DNA of 64,000 nucleotides, from contig SVCQ01000007.1 in NCBI GenBank assembly GCA_015058275.1, positions 1-64,000 on the forward strand. The letters are read 5' to 3'. Shown here piece by piece: positions 7,396-16,179 of the stretch. Position 1 is the stretch's first letter. Each line of letters starts with the position of its first letter. Origin of the DNA: Clostridiales bacterium (GTDB lineage: Bacteria > Bacillota > Clostridia > Peptostreptococcales > Anaerovoracaceae). A model generated the notes under the pieces. It ran no database searches. It was not told where the DNA came from and saw nothing but the letters and a program-made list of their open reading frames with translations. The position numbers were made by a program, and so were the translations under genes.

Positions 7396-8088
7396 ATGCA
7401 GATCAAGAACATGCCTGCGAGCGAGAGACCGCAGGAAAAGCTGATTTACGCCGGAGCAGGAGGGCTCAGCAATTCCGAGCTTCTTGCCCTCATCATCAGG
7501 ACCGGTACAGGCGACAAGTCCGCGATCAGGCTTGCCGATGAGATCATCGCATACAGCGAAGGTGATCTCGGAGGCCTTGGCGCGGCTGAGGTCAGGGAGC
7601 TTACCGAGATAGACGGCATCGGAGAGGCCAAGGCCTGCTCCATAGTCGCTGCCATGGAGCTATCCAAGAGGCTAATGGCAGACAGGAGGAGCCTCGTCAA
7701 AGAGAGGCTCAGGGATTCGGCGCATGCAGCCGAGATCCTGCTCGAAGAGATGATGTACGAGCGAAGAGAGATCTTCATGGCCATCAATCTCAACTCAAAG
7801 CTTCAGATTGAGTCGAAGTCCGTCATATCCATAGGGAGCCTCGACAGCGCGCCTGTGCATCCGAGAGAGGTATTCGGGCCCGCGATCAGAAGGGGAGCCG
7901 CCGCTGTAGTGGTGGCCCACAATCACCCGAGCGGCGATCCTACGCCGAGTCCTCAGGACATAGAAGTGACCAGGAGGCTGCTCGAAGCATCCGATGTCAT
8001 AGGGATAAGACTGCTCGATCATGTCGTGGTGGGCAACGGCTGCATCACAAGCATAAAATCGGAAGGATATATTGAAGACTGGTGCTGA
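7396..8088 (+). CDS. radC: RadC-family JAB/MPN domain protein
   Basis: 230 residues, close to Bacillus RadC (about 231). The N-terminal part has a helix-hairpin-helix (EIDGIGEAKACSIVAA). The C-terminal metal-binding JAMM motif is complete: His175, His177, Ser185 and Asp188 in HNHPSGDPTPSPQD. The start is ATG 7396 behind AAAGGAG (7384-7390); longer in-frame readings would run through the cmk terminator. Despite the name, a DNA repair role is not established; the domain resembles a metalloprotease or deubiquitinase-like fold. Confidence 0.93.
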   Translation: MQIKNMPASERPQEKLIYAGAGGLSNSELLALIIRTGTGDKSAIRLADEIIAYSEGDLGGLGAAEVRELTEIDGIGEAKACSIVAAMELSKRLMADRRSLVKERLRDSAHAAEILLEEMMYERREIFMAINLNSKLQIESKSVISIGSLDSAPVHPREVFGPAIRRGAAAVVVAHNHPSGDPTPSPQDIEVTRRLLEASDVIGIRLLDHVVVGNGCITSIKSEGYIEDWC

Positions 8089-8106
8089 GACGGGGACATC
8101 TCTCCG

Positions 8107-8135
8107 TTGACGGCACCTGTTTGCATGTGTATAAT
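8107..8135 (+). promoter_or_regulatory. Strong sigma-A promoter of rny
   Basis: TTGACG (8107-8112, 5/6) and TATAAT (8130-8135, 6/6) are separated by 17 bases. It starts just after radC and would give a leader of about 155 bases before rny. Confidence 0.85.
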
Positions 8136-8140
8136 AATTG

Positions 8141-8290
8141 GGTAGATTTGTGCAATCTAAGCGCATATGTTGTGCCGCATACGGCCACAGAGCCCCACAT
8201 GATGGAGCAGAACATTTAAGGCCCTGTTACCGCGGCGAGACATACAGCGAGGATAATGTATAGATTACAAATTCAATTATTGATAAGGAG
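8141..8290 (+). other. Long, partly structured leader of rny
   Basis: About 150 transcribed but apparently non-coding bases lie between the rny promoter and its ribosome-binding site. Visible hairpins are TAGATT/AATCTA (8143-8148 with 8154-8159) and GCCGCATACGGC (8174-8185). No T-tract terminator and no leader peptide is evident, and I do not recognise a known riboswitch class. It could be an autoregulatory or processing site of RNase Y, or an independent small RNA. Confidence 0.4.
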
Positions 8291-8296
8291 GTGCAT

Positions 8297-9838
8297 ATGT
8301 CACCGGTTTTAACTGTTGTGATCAGCATTGTAGTCCTTATCGTCGGTATAGCAATAGGATATGTGCTGCGCAAGAATTATTCCGAAAAAGCCATCGGAAG
8401 CGCTGAACAGCAAGCACAGAACATGATCCTTGATGCGCAGAATACTGCCGAGAACCTCAAGAAAGAAAAAGTCCTTGAGGCTAAAGAGGAAATCCACAAG
8501 CTGAGAAATGAGTACGAAGGAGAGCTCAAGGCCAGGAGAGCTGAGGTCTCCAAATCCGAAAGAAGGATACTGCAAAAAGAAGAGAACATCGACCGCAAGC
8601 TCGACAGTCTCGAAAAGAGAGAGAACGGCTTAGCCAAGAGAGAGCAGTCGATGAACGAAAAGCACAAGGAGATCGATGCTTATCTTGCCAAGCAGGTAGC
8701 TGAGCTTGAGAGGATCTCCGGCTACACCAAGGAGGAGGCCAAGCATCTGCTTCTGCAGGAGCTTGAGACCGACATCCGCAAGGAGGCTTCGGACCTGATC
8801 GTAAGCATCGAAAACGAAGCCAAAGAGGAAGGCGACAAAAAAGCCAGAGAGATCATCACCACCGCTATCCAGAGATATGCGGCTGATCAGGTCACAGAGA
8901 CCACAGTATCTGTAGTCAGCCTGCCAAACGACGACATGAAGGGCCGCATCATCGGCCGTGAGGGACGTAATATCAGAGCCATCGAGACTCTGACAGGAGT
9001 TGATCTCATCATCGACGACACTCCTGAGGCTGTCATACTTTCAGGATTCGACCCTGTCAGGAGAGAGATCGCAAGGATCGCCCTTGAGAAGTTAATCGTA
9101 GACGGCAGGATCCATCCGGCCAGGATCGAGGAGATGGTCCAGAAGGCCACAAAGGAAGTCAACACCATCATCAAGGAGGAGGGCGAGAGAGCCTGCTTCG
9201 AGACAGGCGTCCACAACCTCCATCCTGAGCTGGTCAAGCTCCTCGGAAGGCTCAAGTACAGGACGTCCTACGGACAGAACGTGCTCCAGCACTCCATCGA
9301 GGTAGCCACTCTCGCAGGTATGATGGCCGAGGAACTCGGACTCGATCCTAAGCTCGCCAAGAGAGGCGGACTTCTCCACGATATCGGCAAGTCCATCGAC
9401 CACGAGGTCGAGGGTACCCACGTCGAGATCGGAGTCAACATCTGCAAAAAGTACAAAGAGTCATGGAAGGTCATCAACGCAGTTGAGTCGCATCACGGTG
9501 ATGTCGAGGCTACAACGCTTGAGTCCATGCTCGTAGGCGCGGCGGACGCGCTCTCGGCCGCAAGACCGGGTGCGAGGAGAGAGACTCTCGAGACTTACAT
9601 CAAGAGACTCGAGAATTTAGAGAATATCGCCAATACTACAAAGGGTGTCGAGAAGTCCTACGCCATCCAGGCGGGCCGCGAAATCAGAGTCGCAGTCAAG
9701 CCAAATCAGGTCAAGGACGACGAGGTACCTATGCTCGCCAGAGAGATCGCCAAAAAGATTGAGGCCGAGCTCGAGTATCCGGGTCAGATCAAGGTCAATG
9801 TTGTCAGAGAGACAAGGGCTACGGATTACGCCAAGTGA
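8297..9838 (+). CDS. rny: Ribonuclease Y
   Basis: 513 residues, typical for RNase Y. An N-terminal membrane anchor (residues about 4-24) is followed by a long charged coiled coil (about 30-200), a KH RNA-binding domain (about 213-275, with [15 protein letters not shown]) and an HD phosphohydrolase domain with [12 protein letters not shown] near residue 360. It is the membrane-bound endonuclease that initiates mRNA decay in Bacillota. AAGGAGG (8285-8291) sets ATG 8297, rather than the GTG two codons upstream that overlaps the site. Its own promoter and long leader precede it, and a cysteine desulfurase gene follows after 6 bases. Confidence 0.97.
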   Translation: MSPVLTVVISIVVLIVGIAIGYVLRKNYSEKAIGSAEQQAQNMILDAQNTAENLKKEKVLEAKEEIHKLRNEYEGELKARRAEVSKSERRILQKEENIDRKLDSLEKRENGLAKREQSMNEKHKEIDAYLAKQVAELERISGYTKEEAKHLLLQELETDIRKEASDLIVSIENEAKEEGDKKAREIITTAIQRYAADQVTETTVSVVSLPNDDMKGRIIGREGRNIRAIETLTGVDLIIDDTPEAVILSGFDPVRREIARIALEKLIVDGRIHPARIEEMVQKATKEVNTIIKEEGERACFETGVHNLHPELVKLLGRLKYRTSYGQNVLQHSIEVATLAGMMAEELGLDPKLAKRGGLLHDIGKSIDHEVEGTHVEIGVNICKKYKESWKVINAVESHHGDVEATTLESMLVGAADALSAARPGARRETLETYIKRLENLENIANTTKGVEKSYAIQAGREIRVAVKPNQVKDDEVPMLAREIAKKIEAELEYPGQIKVNVVRETRATDYAK

Positions 9839-9844
9839 TTTTGA

Positions 9845-11029
9845 ATGATTTACTTAGATAACAGCGCGACTACAAGACAATACGACGAGGTTACGGAAAT
9901 GATGTACAGGGCTGCCAAAGACAACTTTGGCAACCCTTCGTCTTTGCATACGCTCGGTTTTGAGGCAGGCAATCTCCTGTACGACGCAAGGCGTCAGGTC
10001 GAGAAGCTCCTGCCGCCTGCAGGCAATGTCATATTTACATCAGGCGGGACAGAAGCGGACAATATGGCTCTGTATTCGTCAGCCAGGAAGCTCCGCCGCA
10101 GAGGCAATAAGATCATCACCACAAAGGTAGAGCATCCCGCTGTCCTTGAGACATGCAAACGCCTCGCCGAGGACGGCTTCGAAGTAGTATATCTCGATGT
10201 CGATGTGGACGGATATGTCGAGGAGCAGGCGGTAAAGGCTGCACTTGATGATAACACTATTATCGTATCTATCATGACTGTCAACAACGAAGTGGGCACG
10301 ATAGAGCCTGTATCCGCCGTAAGCAGGACTGTAAGGGAATACAACAGGGTCCACGGCACCGAGATCATATTCCATACGGATGCGGTGCAGGCCTTCGGCA
10401 AGCTCTCACTGGACGGACTCGATGCGGATATCATCTGTGCCAGCGGTCACAAATTCCACGGTCCTAAGGGCACGGGCATCATGTATGTCAAAAAGCGCCA
10501 CAAGCTCCCTGCATTCATCACAGGAGGCGGCCAGGAGGGAGGACTTAGATCCTCCACGGAGAACACCCCGGGCATCGCGGGCATCGGGCTCGCAGCCGAG
10601 ATGTCGGCAGCCGACCAGATGATGAAGATCAGCAGGATGGGCATGGTCAATAACTATCTCCTGAGCGGTCTCAGATCCGAGATAAGCGACATCATAGTCA
10701 ACGGACCTGAGGAGCTGGGATACTCTCTCGAGGATCACGGCAGGCGCTGTCCGACAGTGCTCAACGTGACCTTCGAAGGCACGAGAGGCGAGGTCCTTCT
10801 CCATACTCTCGAGCAGGACGGGATATACGTATCGACAGGGTCGGCGTGCTCGTCCCACAAGACAGGCGACAGCCACGTGCTGAGCGCGATGTCGATGACT
10901 CACAAAGAGATCGAAGGCGCGATCAGATTCAGCTTCTCCGAGTTCAACACGGTAGAGGAGATGGATGAGGTGATCGCACGCACCAAGACAGCTGTGGAGA
11001 GATTCCGCAGACTGGGAAGCTTCAGATAG
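9845..11029 (+). CDS. Cysteine desulfurase, NifS/IscS-like (NifZ type, thiI partner)
   Basis: 394 residues, class V PLP enzyme. N-terminus IYLDNSATT, the PLP-contacting HTDAVQAFGK, the Schiff-base lysine in SGHKFHGPKG (about residue 203) and the active-site cysteine loop in STGSACSSHK (about residue 335) are all present. It removes sulfur from cysteine as a protein-bound persulfide. thiI lies 32 bases downstream; in Bacillus the dedicated desulfurase NifZ forms the same pair to make 4-thiouridine in tRNA, so that role is inferred here rather than general Fe-S assembly. The ribosome-binding site is poor, suggesting coupling to rny. Confidence 0.92.
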   Translation: MIYLDNSATTRQYDEVTEMMYRAAKDNFGNPSSLHTLGFEAGNLLYDARRQVEKLLPPAGNVIFTSGGTEADNMALYSSARKLRRRGNKIITTKVEHPAVLETCKRLAEDGFEVVYLDVDVDGYVEEQAVKAALDDNTIIVSIMTVNNEVGTIEPVSAVSRTVREYNRVHGTEIIFHTDAVQAFGKLSLDGLDADIICASGHKFHGPKGTGIMYVKKRHKLPAFITGGGQEGGLRSSTENTPGIAGIGLAAEMSAADQMMKISRMGMVNNYLLSGLRSEISDIIVNGPEELGYSLEDHGRRCPTVLNVTFEGTRGEVLLHTLEQDGIYVSTGSACSSHKTGDSHVLSAMSMTHKEIEGAIRFSFSEFNTVEEMDEVIARTKTAVERFRRLGSFR

Positions 11030-11045
11030 GTAAAGTATACTTTAC
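11030..11045. promoter_or_regulatory. Perfect 16-bp palindrome between the desulfurase gene and thiI
   Basis: GTAAAGTATACTTTAC reads identically on both strands. It begins at the base after the desulfurase stop codon and ends 16 bases before the thiI start. A near copy with one central change lies at 20076-20091, so this is probably a protein-binding site rather than chance. The regulator is unknown. Confidence 0.55.
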
Positions 11046-11061
11046 ATTTAGAACGGATCAT

Positions 11062-12240
11062 ATGGAAAAGAATTTATACATCGTAAGGTGCGGCGAGGTC
11101 GCACTCAAGGGCATGAACAAGCCATACTTCGAGAGGATACTTCTCGAACGCGTACGCAAGGCGCTCGAATGCTATGACGACGCAGAGGCCAGATGGATAG
11201 ACGGACTCATGTTTGTCAGAGTGCCGGATACCTACAGCGAGGATGATGTCATCGCAAGCTGCGTAAGGGTGTTCGGAGTAGCTTCGGTAAGCCCTGCTGT
11301 CGAGGCGCCTAAGGACATCAACGAGATCGGCAGGATCGCAGCGGAGTTCATGCAAAAGGTAATAGACAAAGAAGGCATCAAGACCTTTAAGGTCAAGGGC
11401 AAGAGAGCTGACAAGAGCTTTGCCATCGAGTCGCCTGAGATCGCAAGACAGGTCGGAGGCATGGTCCTCAAGGCCTGCAAGGTCCTGTCTGTAGATGTGC
11501 ACAGGCCTGACTGCGTACTGACGGTGGATGTAAGGCGCGAGGCAGCATATATCTTCAGGGACAAGGTCAAGGGCTTCGGAGGTCTTCCTCTCGGTACCAA
11601 CGGCAAGGGCCTCATACTCATGTCGGGCGGCATCGACAGCCCTGTGGCTGCTTTCATGATGGCCAAGAGGGGCATGAGCATCGAATGCGTACACTATCAT
11701 TCGTATCCGTATACAAGCCCGAGGGCCCAAAAGAAGGTCGAAGAGCTTGTCAAGGTGCTCGCCGGATACATGGGTACCATCAGGATGCACGTCATCAATC
11801 TGCTGCCTATACAGGAGCAGATCGTAAAGAACTGCCCTGAGGATGAGACGACACTGCTTGTAAGGCGCTTCATGATGAGGATAGCCGAGCAGATAGCGAT
11901 CAAAAACGGCGATATGATGCTGATCACAGGCGAGGATCTCGGACAGGTGGCAAGCCAGACCGCAGAGGCTCTCGTTGTCACAGACAGCGTTGTCGACATG
12001 CCTGTCATGAGACCTCTTATAGCGATGGACAAGGTCGACATCATGGACAAGGCCCGTGAGATCGGCACATATGATATATCGATCCAGCCTTATGAGGACT
12101 GCTGCACGGTGTTCCTGCCGAAGCATCCTGTCACAAAGCCTAAGCGCGAGAGGATCGAGAAGTCGGAGTCGGCTCTTGATATCGATGCTCTTGTAGAAGC
12201 GGCAGTCGCTTCTGAAGAGATCATAGAGATCAGACCATAA
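11062..12240 (+). CDS. thiI: tRNA 4-thiouridine synthase ThiI
   Basis: 392 residues. An N-terminal ferredoxin-like and THUMP region (about 60-170) binds tRNA; the PP-loop SGGIDSPVAAFMM (about residue 187) activates U8 by adenylation. The length shows there is no C-terminal rhodanese domain, as in Bacillus ThiI, so sulfur must come directly from a partner desulfurase, here the gene immediately upstream. The product is s4U8 in tRNA; involvement in thiamine thiazole synthesis is possible but not required. The Shine-Dalgarno is weak. A new promoter for thrS begins just after the stop. Confidence 0.95.
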   Translation: MEKNLYIVRCGEVALKGMNKPYFERILLERVRKALECYDDAEARWIDGLMFVRVPDTYSEDDVIASCVRVFGVASVSPAVEAPKDINEIGRIAAEFMQKVIDKEGIKTFKVKGKRADKSFAIESPEIARQVGGMVLKACKVLSVDVHRPDCVLTVDVRREAAYIFRDKVKGFGGLPLGTNGKGLILMSGGIDSPVAAFMMAKRGMSIECVHYHSYPYTSPRAQKKVEELVKVLAGYMGTIRMHVINLLPIQEQIVKNCPEDETTLLVRRFMMRIAEQIAIKNGDMMLITGEDLGQVASQTAEALVVTDSVVDMPVMRPLIAMDKVDIMDKAREIGTYDISIQPYEDCCTVFLPKHPVTKPKRERIEKSESALDIDALVEAAVASEEIIEIRP

Positions 12241-12257
12241 CAAAACCCCGCAGATCA

Positions 12258-12286
12258 TTGACATGGATTATCCGAAGTGTTACGAT
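12258..12286 (+). promoter_or_regulatory. Promoter of the thrS T-box transcript
   Basis: TTGACA (12258-12263, 6/6) and TACGAT (12281-12286, 4/6) are separated by 17 bases. Transcription would begin near 12293, just at the start of the T-box leader. Confidence 0.7.
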
Positions 12287-12292
12287 TTGCGG

Positions 12293-12550
12293 GTAATATT
12301 AAAACGATGACGAGGACAGTAAGTTCACCAACGGGTCCTTCCAGAGAGGGATGGCAGCTGGAATCATCCCAGGTCCCGGTGTTCCGAAAACCACCTCCGA
12401 GTGGCACCAATCCTGCCCGCCTTGGCAGCGTCAAAAGCCTCAAACGAGTGCCGGTCTATCAGACCGGAAGATGGGTGGAACCACGGATACTCACACATAT
12501 ACAGAGTATGCGTCCCTTCTGACATTAGGTCGGAGGGGACTTTATTTTTT
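12293..12550 (+). promoter_or_regulatory. T-box riboswitch controlling thrS (tRNA-Thr sensing)
   Basis: The leader starts with the typical GATGACGAGGACAGTAA entry to stem I and carries the conserved T-box core in GGGTGGAACCACGG (about 12473-12486), whose TGG bulge pairs with the uncharged tRNA acceptor end. A terminator follows. Two consecutive ACC triplets (12390-12395), coding threonine, lie where the specifier loop is expected; I cannot fix which is used without folding. Uncharged tRNA-Thr should stabilise the antiterminator and switch on threonyl-tRNA synthetase. Confidence 0.93.
12512..12550 (+). terminator. T-box conditional terminator
   Basis: A 12-bp stem (12512-12523 with 12529-12540, including G-U pairs) around an ATTAG loop is followed by TTTATTTTTT. 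It overlaps the 3' partner expected for the T-box antiterminator and precedes the thrS ribosome-binding site. Confidence 0.9.
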
Positions 12551-12581
12551 GGCCCTTCCGTAAGACAAGAAGGAGGAAGAA

Positions 12582-14621
12582 ATGATTATCACACTTAAGG
12601 ACGGAAGCAAAAAGGAATATGCAGAGCCGATGTCTGCATACGATATCGCAAGAGACATCAGCGACGGTCTGGCGAGAGCCGCCTGCATGGCTGAGATAGA
12701 CGGCAAGGCAGTCGATCTCAGGACTATGGTGGACAGGGACTGCACGCTCAATATCCTCACATTCGATTCGGATGAGGGCAAGCGCGCATACAGACATACC
12801 TGCTCGCACGTGCTGGCAGAGGCTGTCAAGAACCTCTATCCTGAGGCAAAGCTCGCTATCGGACCTTCGATCGACAACGGATTCTACTATGACTTCGACA
12901 TCCCGCCTCTCACAAGAGAGGACCTCGACAAGATCGAAGCCGAGATGAAGAAGATCATCAAAAAGGGCGACAGGCTCGAGCGCTTCACTCTCCCGAGAGA
13001 AGAAGCCATCAAGATGTACAAGGAGAAGGATGAGCCTTACAAGGTCGAGCTCATCGAGGACCTTCCTGAGGATGAGGAGATCTCGTTCTATCAGCAGGGC
13101 GACTTCATCGAGCTCTGCGCAGGGCCTCATCTCATGAGCACAAGACCTATCAAGGCCTTTGCTCTCACTTCGAGCTCCGGCGCTTACTGGAGAGGCGATG
13201 AGCACAACAAGATGCTCACACGTATCTACGGTACTGCATACACAAAGAAGGAAGATCTGAATGAGTACCTCGAGTATCTCGCAGACATCAAGAACCGTGA
13301 CCACAACAGGCTCGGCCGAGAGATGGACATCTTCACGACTGTAGATGTCATCGGTCAGGGACTTCCGCTCTTCATGCCTAAGGGTACGAAGATCATCCAG
13401 AAGATGCAGAGATGGATCGAGGACCTCGAGGAGTACGACTGGGGATATGTCCGTACCAGGACTCCGCTGATGGCAAAGTCCACGCTCTACAAGATCTCTG
13501 ACCACTGGTATCACTACAAGGACGGAATGTTCCTCCTCGGCTATGACAACATGGATGAGCTCATGGCTGCTGAGGACCGCTCGCACGAGGTGCACGGAGT
13601 AGAGGACCTGAGCCTTATCGAGAATGACGCCGATGCTGACGTAATGGCTCTGCGTCCGATGACATGCCCGTTCCAGTACTACGTATACAAGGCCCGCCAG
13701 AAGTCATACCGCGATCTGCCGTACAGGATGGGTGAGACTTCGACGCTGTTCAGAAATGAGCAGGCAGGCGAGATGCACGGCCTTACAAGAGTTCGCCAGT
13801 TCACGATCTCTGAGGGACACCTCGTATGCACACCTGAACAGATCAAGGATGAGTTCAAGGGCTGTGTAGAGCTGGCCAAGTACTGCCTGACGACCCTCGG
13901 ACTCGAGGAGGATGTCACATACAGGCTCTCAAAATGGGACCCTGCAAATGCAGACAACTATCTCGGAACTGCCGAGGAGTGGGAATACAACCAGGGCTTC
14001 ATGAGAGAGATACTCGACGAGATCGGCCTTGAGTACACTGAGGCCGAGGGCGAGGCTGCATTCTACGGACCTAAGCTCGATATCCAGGCCAAGAACGTAT
14101 ACGGCAAGGAAGACACGATGATCACCATCCAGCTCGACACATTCCTCGCTGAGCGTTACGACATGTACTACATAGACAAGGACGGACAGAGGAAGCGTCC
14201 GTACATCATCCACCGCACATCCATCGGATGCTACGAGAGAACTCTCGCATGGATGATCGAGAAGTACGCCGGCAATCTGCCTACATGGCTCTGCCCTGAG
14301 CAGGTAAGGATACTGCCTATCTCCGACAAGATCGCAGACTACGCTGAGGAAGTCCGCAAGGAACTCAGAAGAAACGGCGTTGATGTTACTGTCGACAACA
14401 GCAGCGAGCGTATCGGATATAAGGTCCGCAAGGCTCAGATGGAGAAGGTCCCTTACATGCTCGTGCTCGGAGCCAAGGAAGCCGAGGACGGCAATGTATC
14501 GGTACGTTCCAGATATCTCGGAGATGAGGGAGTCAAGCCTCTGGGAGAATTCGTCGATGCTATCTGCGAGGAGATCCGCACAAAAGAGATCCGCAAGATA
14601 GAGAAAAAGGACGAAAAATAA
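12582..14621 (+). CDS. thrS: Threonyl-tRNA synthetase
   Basis: 679 residues with the order TGS domain (1-62), editing domain (about 70-230, HTCSHVLAEAV), class II catalytic core and C-terminal anticodon-binding domain (about 580-670). Zinc ligands are the Cys of RPMTCPFQYY, the His of FTISEGHLVC and the His of IIHRTS; motif 2 is FRNEQAGEMHGLTRVRQF. Motif context reads ISEGH where the Escherichia enzyme has QDDAH, a variant I associate with a clostridial branch. AGGAGG precedes the ATG. It attaches threonine to tRNA-Thr and clears mischarged Ser. Expression depends on the T-box upstream. Confidence 0.97.
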   Translation: MIITLKDGSKKEYAEPMSAYDIARDISDGLARAACMAEIDGKAVDLRTMVDRDCTLNILTFDSDEGKRAYRHTCSHVLAEAVKNLYPEAKLAIGPSIDNGFYYDFDIPPLTREDLDKIEAEMKKIIKKGDRLERFTLPREEAIKMYKEKDEPYKVELIEDLPEDEEISFYQQGDFIELCAGPHLMSTRPIKAFALTSSSGAYWRGDEHNKMLTRIYGTAYTKKEDLNEYLEYLADIKNRDHNRLGREMDIFTTVDVIGQGLPLFMPKGTKIIQKMQRWIEDLEEYDWGYVRTRTPLMAKSTLYKISDHWYHYKDGMFLLGYDNMDELMAAEDRSHEVHGVEDLSLIENDADADVMALRPMTCPFQYYVYKARQKSYRDLPYRMGETSTLFRNEQAGEMHGLTRVRQFTISEGHLVCTPEQIKDEFKGCVELAKYCLTTLGLEEDVTYRLSKWDPANADNYLGTAEEWEYNQGFMREILDEIGLEYTEAEGEAAFYGPKLDIQAKNVYGKEDTMITIQLDTFLAERYDMYYIDKDGQRKRPYIIHRTSIGCYERTLAWMIEKYAGNLPTWLCPEQVRILPISDKIADYAEEVRKELRRNGVDVTVDNSSERIGYKVRKAQMEKVPYMLVLGAKEAEDGNVSVRSRYLGDEGVKPLGEFVDAICEEIRTKEIRKIEKKDEK

Positions 14622-14680
14622 GCAGCCTGAATATGGTATACTAATCAGGAACGTTATTATTAATTCAGAGGAATCACAAT

Positions 14681-15385
14681 ATGGCAATCAAATACAAGAG
14701 AGTCCTTATCAAGGTGAGCGGAGAGGCTCTTGCAGGTGAGGACAAATTCGGGGTCAACGGGACTGAGCTTGAAAAGGTAGCAAGACAGATCAAGGAGATC
14801 CACGATGCCGGTGTCGAGGTCGCAGTCGTATGCGGAGGAGGCAATTTCTTCCGCGGACGTACAGGCGGCAATATCGACAAGCCGACGGCGGACTACATGG
14901 GCATGCTCGCCACAGTCATGAACGGCCTGGCGCTCCAGGACGCGCTTCTGTCGGTAGGCTGCGAGACCAAGCTCATGACAGCCATCGAGATCAGAGACAT
15001 GGCCGAGGGCTATGCGAGACGCAAGGCTCTCGACTATCTGAGCGAGGGCAAGATCGTCGTCTTCGGAGGCGGTACCGGAAGCCCGTTCTTCACAACGGAT
15101 ACGACGGCTGCTCTCAGAGCCGCTGAGATCGGTGCCGATGTCCTGCTCCTGGCCAAAAATGTAGATGCTGTCTATTCGGCAGACCCTGATGTAGATCCAA
15201 GTGCAGAGAGATACACTGAGCTCACTTACATGGACATCATCGAAAAGGACCTCAAGGTAATGGACCTCACGGCAGCCACGCTGTGCAAGGACACAAACAC
15301 CATGATATATGTCTTCGCTCTTGCGACCGAAGGCAATCTCATGAAAGTAATCAACGGAGAGAACGTAGGAACACTCATTAAGTAG
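14681..15385 (+). CDS. pyrH: Uridylate kinase (UMP kinase)
   Basis: 234 residues, amino acid kinase fold. N-terminal KRVLIKVSGEALAG, the nucleotide/UMP loops VVCGGGNFFRGR and VVFGGGTGSPFFTTDTTAALRA, and NVDAVYSADP are all diagnostic of bacterial hexameric PyrH. It converts UMP to UDP and is usually activated by GTP and inhibited by UTP. It is followed after 10 bases by frr, the common order. Confidence 0.96.
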   Translation: MAIKYKRVLIKVSGEALAGEDKFGVNGTELEKVARQIKEIHDAGVEVAVVCGGGNFFRGRTGGNIDKPTADYMGMLATVMNGLALQDALLSVGCETKLMTAIEIRDMAEGYARRKALDYLSEGKIVVFGGGTGSPFFTTDTTAALRAAEIGADVLLLAKNVDAVYSADPDVDPSAERYTELTYMDIIEKDLKVMDLTAATLCKDTNTMIYVFALATEGNLMKVINGENVGTLIK

Positions 15386-15395
15386 GAGGCAAACC

Positions 15396-15944
15396 ATGGC
15401 AAAGAAACCACTTGAAGAGAGAATCGAAGGCGCTAAGAGCTTTCTTAAGGAAAACCTCAACACCGTAAGAGCCGGCAGAGCCAATCCGGCACTGCTCGAC
15501 AAGATCACAGTCGACTATTACGGCTCGCCGACACCGCTCAAGGCACTTGCCAATGTCTCGGTACCTGATCCGAGGACACTTATGGTATCTCCGTTCGACC
15601 CTAAGTCGATCGCTGATATCGAAAGAGCCATCAACGAGGCCAACATCGGCATCAACCCTGCCAACGACGGCAAGGTCATCAGACTCGCCATTCCTCAGCT
15701 CACAGAGGAGAGACGTAAAGAGCTCGCCAAGGTAGTAAAGGGCTACGGTGAGGAGGCCAAGGTCGCAGTCAGGAACCTCAGAAGAGACGTCAACGAGGAG
15801 CTCAAAAAGGCCGAGAAGGCCGGCGAGATGACTGAGGACGATCTCAAGGATGAGCTCGAAGAGACTCAGAAGAAGGTCGAAAAGGCCATCAAGGAGATCG
15901 AAGAGATCCTCGCCGACAAAGAAAAGGAACTGATGGAAGTTTAG
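15396..15944 (+). CDS. frr: Ribosome recycling factor
   Basis: 182 residues, near the usual 185. The three-helix bundle N-terminus contains NTVRAGRANPALLDKI, the hinge/domain II follows, and the C-terminal helix has EERRKELAKVVKGYGEEAKVAVRNLRRD, the RRF signature. With EF-G it splits post-termination ribosomes. GTAGGAGG precedes the start. A 189-bp inverted-repeat element fills the gap to uppS. Confidence 0.97.
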   Translation: MAKKPLEERIEGAKSFLKENLNTVRAGRANPALLDKITVDYYGSPTPLKALANVSVPDPRTLMVSPFDPKSIADIERAINEANIGINPANDGKVIRLAIPQLTEERRKELAKVVKGYGEEAKVAVRNLRRDVNEELKKAEKAGEMTEDDLKDELEETQKKVEKAIKEIEEILADKEKELMEV

Positions 15945-15962
15945 TACTTCAATAGATCAATA

Positions 15963-16151
15963 GAGCGTTTTACAGCACTCCGCAGCGGTACTAAGCGCTG
16001 GCTTTGAGGCAATGTTGCTTAATAGTCGCATCTATCGAAGGAGCTTGCCTCCGTAGATCAATGCTTTCGACCTTACGGCAACGCCGTATATTCGGAGAAA
16101 GCATTTAGTGCCGGCGGGCTTCAAGCCTCTGCCTCGTGCTGTAAAACGCTC
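15963..16151. repeat. 189-bp structured element bounded by perfect 16-bp inverted repeats
   Basis: GAGCGTTTTACAGCAC (15963-15978) is the exact reverse complement of 16136-16151. Between them lie further pairings: CAGCG/CGCTG (15983-15987 with 15996-16000), GAGGCA/TGCCTC (16006-16011 with 16130-16135), ATCTA/TAGAT (16030-16034 with 16054-16058) capped by GGAG/CTCC, a 9-bp stem AATGCTTTC/GAAAGCATT (16060-16068 with 16097-16105) and TACGGC/GCCGTA (16074-16079 with 16083-16088). The whole can fold as one multi-branched structure. It has no start codon with a plausible ORF, no T-tract and no clear target duplication. It could be a miniature inverted-repeat element or a structured RNA. It ends 28 bases before uppS. 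Confidence 0.8.
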
Positions 16152-16179
16152 GTTTTAAGAGTAAGTCAGAATTACACAA

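Noticed and set aside
11074..12264. 396-codon minus-strand ORF opposite thiI, and similar long antisense ORFs opposite polC, infB, ileS and others
   Set aside because: They are shadows of codon bias in real plus-strand genes, with no ribosome-binding sites and Leu/Asp/His-rich, non-protein-like composition.
12245..12294. Inverted pair CCCGCA/TGCGGG around the thrS promoter
   Set aside because: Six bases over a 35-base gap is within chance; no supporting second copy.
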